A DNA stretch of 64,000 nucleotides, from contig JANQTJ010000038.1 in assembly GCA_030731745.1 (NCBI GenBank), positions 1 to 64,000 on the forward strand. The letters are read 5' to 3'. This DNA is from Flaviramulus sp. (GTDB lineage: Bacteria > Bacteroidota > Bacteroidia > Flavobacteriales > Flavobacteriaceae). Under the pieces are notes generated by a model, which saw nothing but the letters and a program-made list of their open reading frames with translations, ran no database searches and was not told where the DNA came from. Numbering within the stretch: position 1 is the first letter of the stretch; each line of letters opens with the position of its first letter. Of the stretch, positions 32,259-42,149 are shown piece by piece. The position numbers and the translations under genes were made by a program.

Positions 32259-33148
32259 AAATCTTAATCATAGGTTCCAAAGGCTTTATAGGTTCACATT
32301 GTGTAGAATATTTTTCAAAAGAGCATGATGTTTGGCAGTGCGATGTAGTAACAGATTATGCTTTAGATAATTATTTTTTAGTAGATTCAACAAATGCCGA
32401 TTATAATGATATTTTTGAATCACAACAATTTGATGTTTGTATAAACTGTTCTGGTGCTGCAAGTGTACCAGATTCTATTAAAAATCCACAACGTGATTTT
32501 GTGTTAAATACTTTAAATGTATTTAAGCAATTAGATGCTATTAGAAAGTTAAACAGTACCTGCAAATACATCCATTTATCTAGTGCTGCAGTATATGGTA
32601 ATCCAAAATTCTTGCCTATTGATGAAAATCATCCATTAGATCCTATTTCACCTTATGGTATTCATAAAAAAATGGCTGAAGATATTTGCAAAGAATTTTA
32701 TGAAAATTATAATATTTCTACTTGTTCTTTACGTATTTTTTCTGCTTATGGAAATGGGTTGCAAAAGCAATTGTTTTGGGATTTATATAAAAAATCAAGT
32801 TCAAAATCTAAAGTTAAATTATTTGGTACAGGCAATGAAAGTAGAGACTTTATTCATGTAAATGACTTAGTTGTAGCAATGGATCAAGTTATAAAGTATT
32901 CAAGTTTTAAAAACGATATTGTAAATGTTGCTAGTGCAAAAGAATTGACTATTAATAGTGTAGTATCTGTTTTTTTTAAATATTTCAAGCCTGAAACTCA
33001 AGTTGTATTTGAAGGCAATTCGAGATTAGGAGATCCTATTAATTGGCTGGCAAATATTGAGAAACTTCAAAAAATGAATTTCAAACAATCAATAACTATT
33101 GAACAAGGCTTAAAGCTATATACCGCATGGCTAAAAGAAAAAGAATAG
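32255..33148 (+). CDS. NAD-dependent epimerase/dehydratase (SDR)
   Basis: The 297-residue extended SDR enzyme starts with the NAD-binding motif IIGSKGFIGSHCVEYF. The catalytic Ser-Tyr-Lys set is in HLSSAAVYGN and YGIHKKMAED (YxxxK). Segments FSAYGNGLQKQLFWDL and GTGNESRDFIHVNDL are common to UDP-glucose 4-epimerase-like members. It changes the configuration or oxidation state of a nucleotide sugar; the exact sugar cannot be given. It overlaps the next gene by 22 bases. Confidence 0.87.
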   Translation: MKILIIGSKGFIGSHCVEYFSKEHDVWQCDVVTDYALDNYFLVDSTNADYNDIFESQQFDVCINCSGAASVPDSIKNPQRDFVLNTLNVFKQLDAIRKLNSTCKYIHLSSAAVYGNPKFLPIDENHPLDPISPYGIHKKMAEDICKEFYENYNISTCSLRIFSAYGNGLQKQLFWDLYKKSSSKSKVKLFGTGNESRDFIHVNDLVVAMDQVIKYSSFKNDIVNVASAKELTINSVVSVFFKYFKPETQVVFEGNSRLGDPINWLANIEKLQKMNFKQSITIEQGLKLYTAWLKEKE

Positions 33149-34287
33149 GTTTAGTTTTTTCGTATAACGAAAACTGGATTGCAGGAAGCTATTATATCCT
33201 CAATATTATTCATGCACTCAATACCTTAAGCGATAAGGAAAAACCAATTCTTGTTATTCTATCAGAAAACATTGAGAATTTTAATGTCGTTTTAAAAGAA
33301 ACCAACTATCCATTTTTAGAATACTTTGTTTTTCCATTTCCTAAAGTAAATTATAATTTAATTGAAAATATTTTTAATAAATTCAGTAAAAAACTTATAA
33401 ATAGACGAGTAATTAATAAGAAACCAAAACAACCAATTGTTGATTTTTTATATCCTAATTATATAGATTCTATTAAAGTTAGAGGATTAAAAAAAGTTAA
33501 TTGGATTCCTGATTTTCAAGAGGAGCATTTGCCACAATATTTTTCTGAAGAAGAAATAAAAAGTAGAAAGTATATTCAAAAGGAGATATATTGCAACGGG
33601 GATATTGTGGTGCTAAGTAGTAAAGATGCAGAAATGGATTTTAAAAGACTTTATCCAGATGCTAAAGCAAAAACATTTGTACTTAATTTTGCTGTTACTC
33701 ATCCTGATTTTAGTTATATAAGTCCTAAAAAAATATTTGAAAAATATAATATTAGTGAGCCATATTTTTTCTTACCCAATCAATTTTGGGCTCACAAAAA
33801 CCATATAGTTGTACTGCAAGCTCTTAAAATTTTAAAGGATCAAGGAATTGATGTTTCAGTTGTATTCTCTGGTAATGAAAATGATTATAGAAATAAAGAC
33901 TATTTAGCAAATTTAAAAAGCTTCATAGAAGTAAATAATTTAAAAAATAATGTAAATTTTTTAGGGTTTATACCTAGAGATGAGCAATTATTATTAATGA
34001 AAGAGTCAAAAGCGATTGTTCAGCCGTCATATTTTGAAGGATGGAGTACAGTTGTAGAGGATGTTAAGGCGTTAAATAAATTTGTTTTACTTTCAGATAT
34101 TAAAGTACATAGAGAGCAAATGAAATACAATTGTGATTTTTTTAAACCAAGTGATACGAATAAATTAGCTTTACTAATAAAAAAACACATTAAAGTGGAA
34201 ACTAAAATTAATGACATTGATTATAACTTAAATAAAAAAAAGTTTTCAAATGATTTTATTAAATTAATTGAACAAGCTACATTTTGA
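33127..34287 (+). CDS. GT4-type glycosyltransferase
   Basis: The 386-residue protein has a GT-B fold. The C-terminal donor-binding half contains PYFFLPNQFWAHKNHIVVLQAL, VVFSGNENDYRNKDYL, VNFLGFIPRDEQLLLMKESKAIVQPSYFEGWSTVVEDVKAL (the EGWSTVVED stretch has the E of the E-x7-E motif). The N-terminal half includes KRIGLVFSYNENWIAGSYYILN, an acceptor-side beginning. Retaining transfer from a nucleotide sugar is expected. The start overlaps the epimerase stop. Confidence 0.87.
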   Translation: MAKRKRIGLVFSYNENWIAGSYYILNIIHALNTLSDKEKPILVILSENIENFNVVLKETNYPFLEYFVFPFPKVNYNLIENIFNKFSKKLINRRVINKKPKQPIVDFLYPNYIDSIKVRGLKKVNWIPDFQEEHLPQYFSEEEIKSRKYIQKEIYCNGDIVVLSSKDAEMDFKRLYPDAKAKTFVLNFAVTHPDFSYISPKKIFEKYNISEPYFFLPNQFWAHKNHIVVLQALKILKDQGIDVSVVFSGNENDYRNKDYLANLKSFIEVNNLKNNVNFLGFIPRDEQLLLMKESKAIVQPSYFEGWSTVVEDVKALNKFVLLSDIKVHREQMKYNCDFFKPSDTNKLALLIKKHIKVETKINDIDYNLNKKKFSNDFIKLIEQATF

Positions 34288-34328
34288 ATTTAGTTTTTTA
34301 GAGATTATAATGCTACAAATCACAATAA

Positions 34329-35141
34329 ATGTTATCTAAAAAATCACCTTTGTTTTCAATAATTATTCCAACGTATGACTCTGGATCAACATTATCCGTT
34401 GCTCTAGATAGCATTTTTAATCAAACATTTACAGATTTAGAGGTATTGGTAATAGATGGTTTATCATCAGACAAGACTTTAGATATTGTAAAAAACTATA
34501 AAAATAAGTTTAATAATATCCGAATTTATTCAGAGAATGACCAAGGTATTTATGATGCCATGAATAAGGGGATTGATTTAGCTATGGGGGAATGGTTGTT
34601 TTTTATGGGAAGTGATGACTTTTTTTATGAAACTACAACCTTGGAAAAACTTTTAAAATATACGGATGTTGAAGATAATACTGTATTATATGGAAGTGTA
34701 TATTCTACACGTTTTAATGGCATTTATGATGGAGAATTTACTTATTCTAAATTAACAAAAAAAAATATCTGCCATCAATCAATGTTTTTCAACAAAAAGA
34801 TTTTTAAAATGATTGGTAAGTTTAATTTGAAGTATGTTTCTCATGCAGACTGGGATCATAATTTCAGATGTTTTTTCTCATCTAAAGTAAAATGTATTTA
34901 TGTAAATCAAATTATTGCAAATTATGCAGATGGTGGATTTAGTTCTTTAAATCAAGATCATATTTTTAATAATGATAAATTTTTTAAAATTATTAATTTA
35001 GGAGTTGGAAAATTAACATTTCAAGAGTTAATCACAGATTGTAATGAGGCTATTAGTTTATACAAAAAACAAAAGGACTATTTTAAATTATGTGTAGCTT
35101 ACATATTGAAGTATAGTTTTAAAATTCTTGCAAAAATTTAA
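34329..35141 (+). CDS. GT2-type glycosyltransferase (WcaA-like)
   Basis: The 270-residue GT-A enzyme begins SIIIPTYDSGSTLSVALDSIFNQTF and continues LEVLVIDGLSSDKTLDI. The DxD-type motif is SDD within FMGSDDFF at about 96, and the acceptor region reads HQSMFFNKKIF...YVSHADWDHNFRCF. Inverting transfer from a nucleotide sugar. This is the first of seven GT2 genes in a row (34329-40604). Confidence 0.9.
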   Translation: MLSKKSPLFSIIIPTYDSGSTLSVALDSIFNQTFTDLEVLVIDGLSSDKTLDIVKNYKNKFNNIRIYSENDQGIYDAMNKGIDLAMGEWLFFMGSDDFFYETTTLEKLLKYTDVEDNTVLYGSVYSTRFNGIYDGEFTYSKLTKKNICHQSMFFNKKIFKMIGKFNLKYVSHADWDHNFRCFFSSKVKCIYVNQIIANYADGGFSSLNQDHIFNNDKFFKIINLGVGKLTFQELITDCNEAISLYKKQKDYFKLCVAYILKYSFKILAKI

Positions 35142-35164
35142 AAATCAAATTATACTTTTAAAGT

Positions 35165-36121
35165 ATGAATCGTAAAGTGTCGATAATCATTCCAAACTAC
35201 AATCATGAAAAATACTTAAAACAACGTTTAAGTAGTGTTTTTAACCAAACTTATTTAAATTTTGAGGTTATTTTATTGGATGATTGCAGTACCGATAATA
35301 GTCAAGCTATATTGTTAGAATATGCTAATAACCCAAATGTAACTCATTGTATTTTTAATAAAACTAATTCTGGGAATACTTTTTTACAATGGAAAAAGGG
35401 CATAGAAATGACCCAAGGCGATATTATATGGATTGCCGAATCAGACGACTTTTGTGATGAGGATTTTTTAAAAGAAGTAAGTAAACCTTTAATGGAAAAT
35501 AATGCGGTAATGCTGTCTTATTGCCAATCTTACCGAGTTAATGAAAATAATGAGGTTACAGGTAGTTGGAAAACATATTCAGATGATTTAGATAGGCTTC
35601 AATTTGAAAATGATTTTGTTATGGATGGAAATCTGTTTATTAAAAATTTTTTGATTTATAAAAATGTAATTCCAAATGCCAGTGCTGTATTAATGAGAAA
35701 AAATGCTTTACTTTCATGTTTAAACCTCGAAATACTAAGTAATTACAAATATTGTGGAGATTGGATTTTATATTTTCAACTTTTATTGAATAATAAAATA
35801 GCATTCACATCAAATAGTTTAAATAATTTTAGGTTTCATGAAAATAGTGTTATTGCTAATGCTATTTCCAGTAATGAAAAACTAACGCTTGTCAATTCTG
35901 ATATAAAAATGAGGGCAACTATGCTTGATATATTAAAGAACAGTAAACCCGAAAATTATTCAGATATTTTAAAAAACAATAAAAAAGCATTGAATGAACT
36001 TAAATATGAGAAAGGGAAAATACTTTTTAAGAACAAACAAAAATTAAAAGGGCTGTTTGTTATATCAGGGATTGTTTGGTATTTCATTAAAAAAAGTTTA
36101 AACAGAATATCTGGCTACTAA
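35165..36121 (+). CDS. GT2-type glycosyltransferase
   Basis: The 318-residue GT-A enzyme has KVSIIIPNYNHEKYLKQRL, FEVILLDDCSTDNS, and the metal motif ESDDF at about 92. The last 50 residues form a basic amphipathic tail with one hydrophobic stretch (LFVISGIVWYFIKKSL) that probably touches the membrane. The next gene begins 1 base after the stop. Confidence 0.89.
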   Translation: MNRKVSIIIPNYNHEKYLKQRLSSVFNQTYLNFEVILLDDCSTDNSQAILLEYANNPNVTHCIFNKTNSGNTFLQWKKGIEMTQGDIIWIAESDDFCDEDFLKEVSKPLMENNAVMLSYCQSYRVNENNEVTGSWKTYSDDLDRLQFENDFVMDGNLFIKNFLIYKNVIPNASAVLMRKNALLSCLNLEILSNYKYCGDWILYFQLLLNNKIAFTSNSLNNFRFHENSVIANAISSNEKLTLVNSDIKMRATMLDILKNSKPENYSDILKNNKKALNELKYEKGKILFKNKQKLKGLFVISGIVWYFIKKSLNRISGY

Positions 36122-36122
36122 T

Positions 36123-36989
36123 ATGATATCAATAATTATTTGTTCAAGAAATAAAGTAATTGATAAAAGTTTATATGAAAATATAAAAAACACTATTGGT
36201 TGTAAATATGAGCTTGCTATAATAGACAATTCTAAAAACAAATACTCCATTTTTCAAGCCTACAATTTAGGGATAAAAAAAAGCAAAGGAGACTATTGGT
36301 GTTTTATACATGATGATATCCTATTCCATACCAAAAATTGGGGTTTAAAGATTCAGGAAATTTTTGAAAACAACCTAAAAATTGGTTTAATAGGCGTTGC
36401 GGGAGCTAAAGTAAAAACTAAAATGCCATCTGCTTGGTGGGATTGTGGTATTCAAGAAAAAGTTATGCACTTAAAACAGCATCTTGAAAATGGTGAGGTT
36501 GAATATTGGAACACTGGTTGGAAAAAGTCTAATATTGAAGAAGTAGTTGCCATTGACGGGCTTTTTATGGTAGCTAGACCAAATGAAAACATTTATTTTG
36601 ATGAGGATTTAATAGGCTTTCATAACTACGATTTAAACATATCTTTGGCTTGTAAAATGCAAAACCTTAAAGTGGTTGTTACCAACTCTATCTTAATTGA
36701 ACATTTTTCATTTGGTACTCCAGACATAAATTGGTGTAAGTCTGTCATAAACTTTGATAAACGTTATAGAAAGATGTTGCCACAGCAAGTTGAAGGCGCC
36801 TTAAGCAATGATCAGTTTAAAAGATTGGAATTTAAAAATGGTACATTATTTTGCGAAAAACTTCTTATAAATAATTTAAAAATTCAAGCTTTTTATTATT
36901 GGTTGCGATTGGTGTTCTTTAAGCCATTTTCTAAATACCATTTTTATTTTTGTAAACGATATTTGAAAACAATTTTAACTAAGCAATAG
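36123..36989 (+). CDS. Glyco_tranf_2_5-like GT-A glycosyltransferase
   Basis: The 288-residue protein starts MISIIICSRNKVIDKSL and continues YELAIIDNSKNKYSIFQAYN, a pattern of the small Glyco_tranf_2_5 subfamily. The metal site is HDDILF within CFIHDDILFH at about 60-70. IDGLFMVARPNENIYFDEDL is the substrate loop. The donor is unknown. The gene is contiguous with both neighbours. Confidence 0.82.
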   Translation: MISIIICSRNKVIDKSLYENIKNTIGCKYELAIIDNSKNKYSIFQAYNLGIKKSKGDYWCFIHDDILFHTKNWGLKIQEIFENNLKIGLIGVAGAKVKTKMPSAWWDCGIQEKVMHLKQHLENGEVEYWNTGWKKSNIEEVVAIDGLFMVARPNENIYFDEDLIGFHNYDLNISLACKMQNLKVVVTNSILIEHFSFGTPDINWCKSVINFDKRYRKMLPQQVEGALSNDQFKRLEFKNGTLFCEKLLINNLKIQAFYYWLRLVFFKPFSKYHFYFCKRYLKTILTKQ

Positions 36990-37925
36990 ATGGAAAAAGG
37001 ATATGTTATAATAGTAACTTATAATGGCATAAAATGGATTGAGGAATGTTTAAAAAGCGTTTTTAATTCTTCAATACCGGTTATTCCAATAGTTATTGAT
37101 AATAATAGTAATGATGATACAGTTGCTTTTATAAAAGAAAATTTTCAAGATGTAGTTTTATTGGAACAATCCGAAAATTTGGGTTTTGGAAAAGCAAACA
37201 ACAAGGGAATGCGTTATGCTTTAAATCAAAATGCTGATTATGTTTTTTTGTTAAACCAAGATGCTTTTTTAAATAAGGATACAATTGAGCATCTAATACA
37301 AGTAGCAAAAAAACACCCTGAATATGGAGTTTTAAGTCCTTTACAAACAGATTATTCGGGGAAATTATTAGAAAAATATTTCTTCAAATTTTCAGCAGAA
37401 GATAACATGACATTATATTCAGATTTTATATTAAAAAATAAAGTGAAAGATGTTTATTCCGTTAATTTTATACAGGCTGCTGCATGGTTTTTACCTATTA
37501 ATACCTTAAAAAAAGTTGGAGGCTTTGATCCTATATTTTATCATTATGGAGAAGATAATAATTATTGCCAAAGAATAATGTACCATCAATTTAAAATAGG
37601 TATTGTACCTAACACTTTTATTAGGCATGATACTGATAAGCCATCTGATGTAAGTTTTATACCTTTTTCCAAGAATTATTTTAACATTTATAAAAGGGAC
37701 ATTTCTATAAATTATGCTAATATTAATAAGCAACTTGCACCTTCAATCATTTTTAAAGCTAGAAAAAAAATTTATTTTAAAATAATTAAAAGTTTTGTAA
37801 AACTTAATTTTAAAAAATCTTTAGGATATTATAAAGAGCTATGTATTTTTGATAGCACATTAAAACTAATTAAAAAAAGTAGAGATATAAACTGTACAAT
37901 TGGAGCTAATTATTTAAATGATTAA
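36990..37925 (+). CDS. GT2-type glycosyltransferase (rhamnosyltransferase-like)
   Basis: The 311-residue protein has VIIVTYNGIKWIEECLKSV, VIDNNSNDDTV, SENLGFGKANNKGM and LLNQDAFLNKDT (metal site NQD). AAWFLPINTLKKVGGFDPIF and YGEDNNYCQRI, with ED for the catalytic base, match the WbbL-like branch of GT2. A rhamnosyl or similar 6-deoxyhexosyl donor would be typical, but this is an inference. No dTDP-rhamnose genes lie in the window. Confidence 0.87.
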   Translation: MEKGYVIIVTYNGIKWIEECLKSVFNSSIPVIPIVIDNNSNDDTVAFIKENFQDVVLLEQSENLGFGKANNKGMRYALNQNADYVFLLNQDAFLNKDTIEHLIQVAKKHPEYGVLSPLQTDYSGKLLEKYFFKFSAEDNMTLYSDFILKNKVKDVYSVNFIQAAAWFLPINTLKKVGGFDPIFYHYGEDNNYCQRIMYHQFKIGIVPNTFIRHDTDKPSDVSFIPFSKNYFNIYKRDISINYANINKQLAPSIIFKARKKIYFKIIKSFVKLNFKKSLGYYKELCIFDSTLKLIKKSRDINCTIGANYLND

Positions 37926-37967
37926 GAGCTTAAAATTAAGATACGAACACTTAATATGTAAGGTAAA

Positions 37968-38915
37968 ATGAAATTTTCAGTTTCAGTAATAATACCAGCA
38001 TATAATGTTGAACGCTTTATAGAAAAGGCGATTAAATCTGCATTATTACAAGCAGAAGTCAATGAGATTTTAGTTCTAGATGACGGAAGTACTGATAAAA
38101 CCCTCCAGTTAATTGAAAACTTACAAAACAAAAATTCTAAAATAAAAATTTATCACCATAACAATAAAGCAAATAAAGGACGTTCTGCAAGCAGGAATTT
38201 AGGAATAAAACATGCAAAAGAAAACTATGTTGCTTTTTTAGATGCGGATGATTTTTATTTAGAAAACAGATTTACAAACGATAAATTGGTTTTTGAAAAA
38301 GATTTAACAACTGATGGTGTTTACAATGCTGTTGGATTTCATTTTTACAGAGAAGCTACAGTTTTAGAAAAAGAAAAACTTAGAATAAATACCCTTTCAA
38401 AAAAAATAGAACCAGAAGCATTATTTGATGCTGTTATATCAAGTAAATATGGGGATTTACATTTAAACGGAATAACTGTTAAAAAAGCTGTTTTTAATTC
38501 TACAGGGATTTTTAATGAATCGTTAATGGTTGCTGAGGATTCTGATATTATTATTAAAATGGCTTTAAAATGCCAATTAGAACCTGGTATTATAAATAAA
38601 CCGTTAGCACTTAGAGGTATTCATGAGACTAATATTTTTACAAGGGAAGATTTGTATAAAAAATATAGATTAAAACTTTATGAATCTGTTATTTCGTGGT
38701 GTTTTAAAAATCAAATTCCATTAAAAAATACAGATGTTGTATTAAACTATTTATGGGTTATTCGGTTTAGAGAAAAATATAGTTTATTGGCAAATATTTT
38801 ATATTGGAAAAGCTTGTTATTAAACAATCCAAAGCTTATATTTTCATATTTAAGTGTAAAATACTTCCCAATAATTAGGCTCAGACAAATGCTTTTTCCA
38901 TTTTTGTATAGATGA
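37968..38915 (+). CDS. GT2-type glycosyltransferase
   Basis: The 315-residue GT-A enzyme shows SVIIPAYNVERFIEKAIKSA, EILVLDDGSTDKTLQ, FLDADDFYLENRF (metal site DADD, about 85) and MVAEDSDIIIKMAL (catalytic base region ED). Basic C terminus. The 42-base gap before it is one of the larger ones in this array. Confidence 0.9.
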   Translation: MKFSVSVIIPAYNVERFIEKAIKSALLQAEVNEILVLDDGSTDKTLQLIENLQNKNSKIKIYHHNNKANKGRSASRNLGIKHAKENYVAFLDADDFYLENRFTNDKLVFEKDLTTDGVYNAVGFHFYREATVLEKEKLRINTLSKKIEPEALFDAVISSKYGDLHLNGITVKKAVFNSTGIFNESLMVAEDSDIIIKMALKCQLEPGIINKPLALRGIHETNIFTREDLYKKYRLKLYESVISWCFKNQIPLKNTDVVLNYLWVIRFREKYSLLANILYWKSLLLNNPKLIFSYLSVKYFPIIRLRQMLFPFLYR

Positions 38916-38944
38916 TAATGATATTGTAATTTTTTGTTAGTTCA

Positions 38945-39787
38945 ATGACAAACTCAAAAAGTAATGTTACGGCAATTATTCCCTGTTATAATGATGGGCA
39001 ATACATTATGCAGGCATTGAAATCTTTATACAATCAAACATTGTTACCAGAGCAGATTATTATTGTTGATGATGGTTCTAGTAAAGCTACAACTCAAATA
39101 TTAGCTAAAATAAATCATCCTTTACTACATATTATTTATCAAGAGAATAAAGGGGTTAGTAATGCCAGAAATCATGCAATCAGTTTCGCTCAAACGGACT
39201 ATATTGTCAATCTCGATGCTGATGATTATTATGAATCTAGTTTTATAGAAAAAGCAGTTGATATATTAAATAACAATAATGAAGTAGTGGCTGTCAGTAG
39301 TTACTGCCGTATTTTTAGTAACCATAATACGATTGAAATTATAGCGCCTTTAGGAGGAAAATTGAAAGATTTTATTGTGATCAATAAATCAAGAGCTAAC
39401 TCAATGTTTCGAAAAAAATCATGGGCTTCAGTAGGTGGATTTGATGAAAAAATGCAGAACGGTTATGAAGATTGGGAGTTTTGGATTGCTATTTTGAAGC
39501 AAGGAGGGACGGCTCATATTATAAAGGAAGTATTATCGCATTATCGCATCAAGAAAGTGTCCAGAGACCAAATAGCATTGAAAAATCATGATTTTGAATT
39601 ACGAAAATATATTTATTTTAAACACAAAGAAGTCTATCAAGCACATCTCGATTTTTACATAGGTGAATTGTTACGTCAAAATTCATTTTTAAGAAATACC
39701 GTTCATAAGACAAAAAAATCTGTTGATTATAAGGCAGGAGAATTTATTTTGAAACCATTGCGAGCAGTTAAAAAGATATTTAAATAG
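38945..39787 (+). CDS. GT2-type glycosyltransferase
   Basis: The 280-residue GT-A enzyme shows TAIIPCYNDGQYIMQALKSL, QIIIVDDGSSKATTQ, NLDADDYYE (metal site) and NGYEDWEFWIAILKQGGTAH (catalytic base and specificity loop). The architecture, the IIPCY start and the EDWEFWI loop are shared with the next gene (39789-40604), which suggests an old tandem duplication. Confidence 0.9.
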   Translation: MTNSKSNVTAIIPCYNDGQYIMQALKSLYNQTLLPEQIIIVDDGSSKATTQILAKINHPLLHIIYQENKGVSNARNHAISFAQTDYIVNLDADDYYESSFIEKAVDILNNNNEVVAVSSYCRIFSNHNTIEIIAPLGGKLKDFIVINKSRANSMFRKKSWASVGGFDEKMQNGYEDWEFWIAILKQGGTAHIIKEVLSHYRIKKVSRDQIALKNHDFELRKYIYFKHKEVYQAHLDFYIGELLRQNSFLRNTVHKTKKSVDYKAGEFILKPLRAVKKIFK

Positions 39788-39788
39788 G

Positions 39789-40604
39789 ATGAGTATATTA
39801 GTATCCATAATTGTTCCCTGTTATAAGCAAGCTCATTATTTGGGGGAAGCCTTGCAGTCTGTTTTGGAGCAAACGTACACCAACTGGGAATGTATTATTG
39901 TCAATGACGGCAGTCCAGATACTACAGATGAGGTGGCACAGCAATGGTGTAAAGCAGATAATCGTTTTAAATATTTACAAAAAGAAAATGGTGGCCTACC
40001 AAGTGCTAGAAATGCCGGTATTGCAATAAGTGTCGGCACCTATATCCTTCCTCTTGATGCCGATGATAAGATTCATTACTCCTATGTAGAAAAAATAGTT
40101 CAAGCATTTTCAAATAATCCGGAATTAGACTTGGTAACTTCTAGAATCCAATTATTTGGCGCACTCCATAAAGAATTGCAATTACCTGATTATAATTATA
40201 AAAGGATCTTAGTTAGAAATTGTTTTGCACATTGCTCCTGTTTCAAAAAAACTTCATGGGAAAAGGTGGGTGGTTATGATGAAAATATGAAATCATTTGA
40301 AGATTGGGAGTTTTGGATTCGAATATTGAACGAAAAAAGTCAGGTTTATAAAATCCCTGAAAATATGTTCATTTATCGAAAACATGAACAAGGTAGTTTA
40401 AGTAACTCTTTTAAAACAAATCCAAAATTTTATTTTTCTTTATATGATTATGTGTATGAGAAAAATAAGGATAGGTATAAAAAGTACTTTCCAAATCCTA
40501 TTATTGCCTATGAAGAGAATTTAATTTTGAAAGAGTTTAATAAAAAAATTAAAAATAATTTCATTTTTAAAATTTATCAAAAAATAAAAACAATTTTTAA
40601 ATGA
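39789..40604 (+). CDS. GT2-type glycosyltransferase
   Basis: The 271-residue GT-A enzyme shows SIIVPCYKQAHYLGEALQSV, CIIVNDGSPDTTDEV, LPLDADDKIHYS (metal site) and SFEDWEFWIRILNEKSQVYK. The C terminus is lysine-rich (KNNFIFKIYQKIKTIFK). Its stop overlaps the FkbM gene start by 4 bases. Confidence 0.9.
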   Translation: MSILVSIIVPCYKQAHYLGEALQSVLEQTYTNWECIIVNDGSPDTTDEVAQQWCKADNRFKYLQKENGGLPSARNAGIAISVGTYILPLDADDKIHYSYVEKIVQAFSNNPELDLVTSRIQLFGALHKELQLPDYNYKRILVRNCFAHCSCFKKTSWEKVGGYDENMKSFEDWEFWIRILNEKSQVYKIPENMFIYRKHEQGSLSNSFKTNPKFYFSLYDYVYEKNKDRYKKYFPNPIIAYEENLILKEFNKKIKNNFIFKIYQKIKTIFK

Positions 40605-41299
40605 TGAAATTAAAAAGTGAAGTAAAAAAGATTGTTAAAACTAAGTTATTGGATTTATTGGGTGCAAAATTTAATATCAGTTTTGCAAGATCTGGGGATG
40701 ATTTACAATTAATGAAACTTATAAATAATAGTTCTCCAGGTGTATATATCGATATAGGATCTTGGCATCCTAAAAAGGCGTCTAACACATATTTTTTTTA
40801 TTTAAGAAATTGGAAAGGAATTTGTATTGATCCAAACCCTGAGTTAAAAGGATTGTACGATACCATGCGACCAAATGATATTTTTATTAATGCAGGTGTT
40901 GGAAATTCAAATTCAAGAATGAACTATCATATGTTTTCTGAAAGTTCAATGAATACATTTAGTAATAGTTTCATAGAGAAAAATAATTTAGGAGATAAAA
41001 TCATAAAAACAATTGAAGTGCCTATTTATTCTCTAAAGGAAATTCTAGACAAGCATATAAAATCAAGTGATCGCTTAGATTTTTTTGATATAGATGTTGA
41101 AGGATTTGATCTGGAAGTTTTAAAAACCAACGATTGGGATTTATATAGACCTAAAGTGGTGGTAATTGAAACAGACCTTTCAATCAAAGAGGATATAAAC
41201 TCCGAAATAGTTGAATATTTAGAATCTAAAAGATATAGATTAATTGGGAAATCTATTATCAAAGAAAATCTTGGAAATTTATTTTTAATTTCAAATTAG
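40601..41299 (+). CDS. FkbM-family SAM-dependent methyltransferase
   Basis: The 232-residue protein matches FkbM/Methyltransf_21: YIDIGSWHPKKASNTYFFY (SAM loop), ICIDPNPELK (acidic residue after strand 2), INAGVGNSN, and DFFDIDVEGFDLEVLKTNDW, the family signature with catalytic-face aspartates. Members O-methylate sugars or polyketides. In this locus it most likely adds a methyl ether to a glycan residue, one of the possible end groups recognised by the Wzt C-terminal domain. Confidence 0.88.
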   Translation: MMKLKSEVKKIVKTKLLDLLGAKFNISFARSGDDLQLMKLINNSSPGVYIDIGSWHPKKASNTYFFYLRNWKGICIDPNPELKGLYDTMRPNDIFINAGVGNSNSRMNYHMFSESSMNTFSNSFIEKNNLGDKIIKTIEVPIYSLKEILDKHIKSSDRLDFFDIDVEGFDLEVLKTNDWDLYRPKVVVIETDLSIKEDINSEIVEYLESKRYRLIGKSIIKENLGNLFLISN

Positions 41300-41354
41300 C
41301 ATGAGAAAAGGCAAAACAATCGTATTTTGTTAAAATCAAACTAAAAAGACTATT

Positions 41355-42140
41355 ATGATTTCAGTAGTTATTAGAAATAAAAATCAATCAAAAGCTTTGG
41401 AGTTTTTACTGTCGAATTTAACCAATCGTTACAGTGAGGATATTGACGAAATCATAGTGGTTGATAACCTTTCAGCAGACGATTCTGAAGCGATTACAAA
41501 AAAATATAATGCTAGATTTGAAACGATATCAGATTTTAGTTACGGTGGAAGTGCCAATTTTTGTGCAGAAAAATCAAAAAATGAAATCATTGTAATTTTC
41601 AGTGCACACTCTTATCCAGTAAGCCCCAATTTTTTCTCAGCAATAAAAACCGCTTTTGAAACGAATGAAAGTTTAGCAGGGGTAAGGTGCCTACATTCAA
41701 GCAATGATTACAAAAACTATATTCTAAACATATCAGCAAAACAAGATCCAAATAAATCTGGTTTAATATTTTCGGGTTCTGCTTTTAGAAAATCTGTTTG
41801 GAAAAAAATAGAATTTAATATAGATGTTCCAACTTTTGAAGATAAAGATTGGACAAAACGTGTTTTAAAAGCAGGTTATGATATAGAGTTTGTACCAGTA
41901 ATATTTAGTTATTCTATTAGTAGAAACAGTAAACAATTATTTTTTAGATTTAAGAACGATTTAATTGGCAATTATCAAATCTGGCATGAAGAACCAAAAC
42001 TAACAAGTGTGTTAAAAGGTACTTTGTATTCTATATTCAAGGCATTTAAAACAATGCTTATTTCTATTTTTTACGCTATTAAAAGGTTTTTGTTTGTTTT
42101 GAAGTTTAAAATCAACAAACCTAAAAAATTTGAGTATTAA
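41355..42140 (+). CDS. GT2-type glycosyltransferase without a clear DxD site
   Basis: The 261-residue protein has a GT-A fold: MISVVIRNKNQSKALEFLL, EIIVVDNLSADDSEAI, FSYGGSANFCAEKSKNEIIV, GLIFSGSAFRKSVWKKIEF and FEDKDWTKRVLKAGYD. Where a DxD metal motif is expected, the sequence is FSAHSYPVS, so metal binding is uncertain. It may use an unusual donor, or may be a non-catalytic partner. Hydrophobic basic C terminus. Confidence 0.8.
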   Translation: MISVVIRNKNQSKALEFLLSNLTNRYSEDIDEIIVVDNLSADDSEAITKKYNARFETISDFSYGGSANFCAEKSKNEIIVIFSAHSYPVSPNFFSAIKTAFETNESLAGVRCLHSSNDYKNYILNISAKQDPNKSGLIFSGSAFRKSVWKKIEFNIDVPTFEDKDWTKRVLKAGYDIEFVPVIFSYSISRNSKQLFFRFKNDLIGNYQIWHEEPKLTSVLKGTLYSIFKAFKTMLISIFYAIKRFLFVLKFKINKPKKFEY

Positions 42141-42149
42141 GCTTATAAA

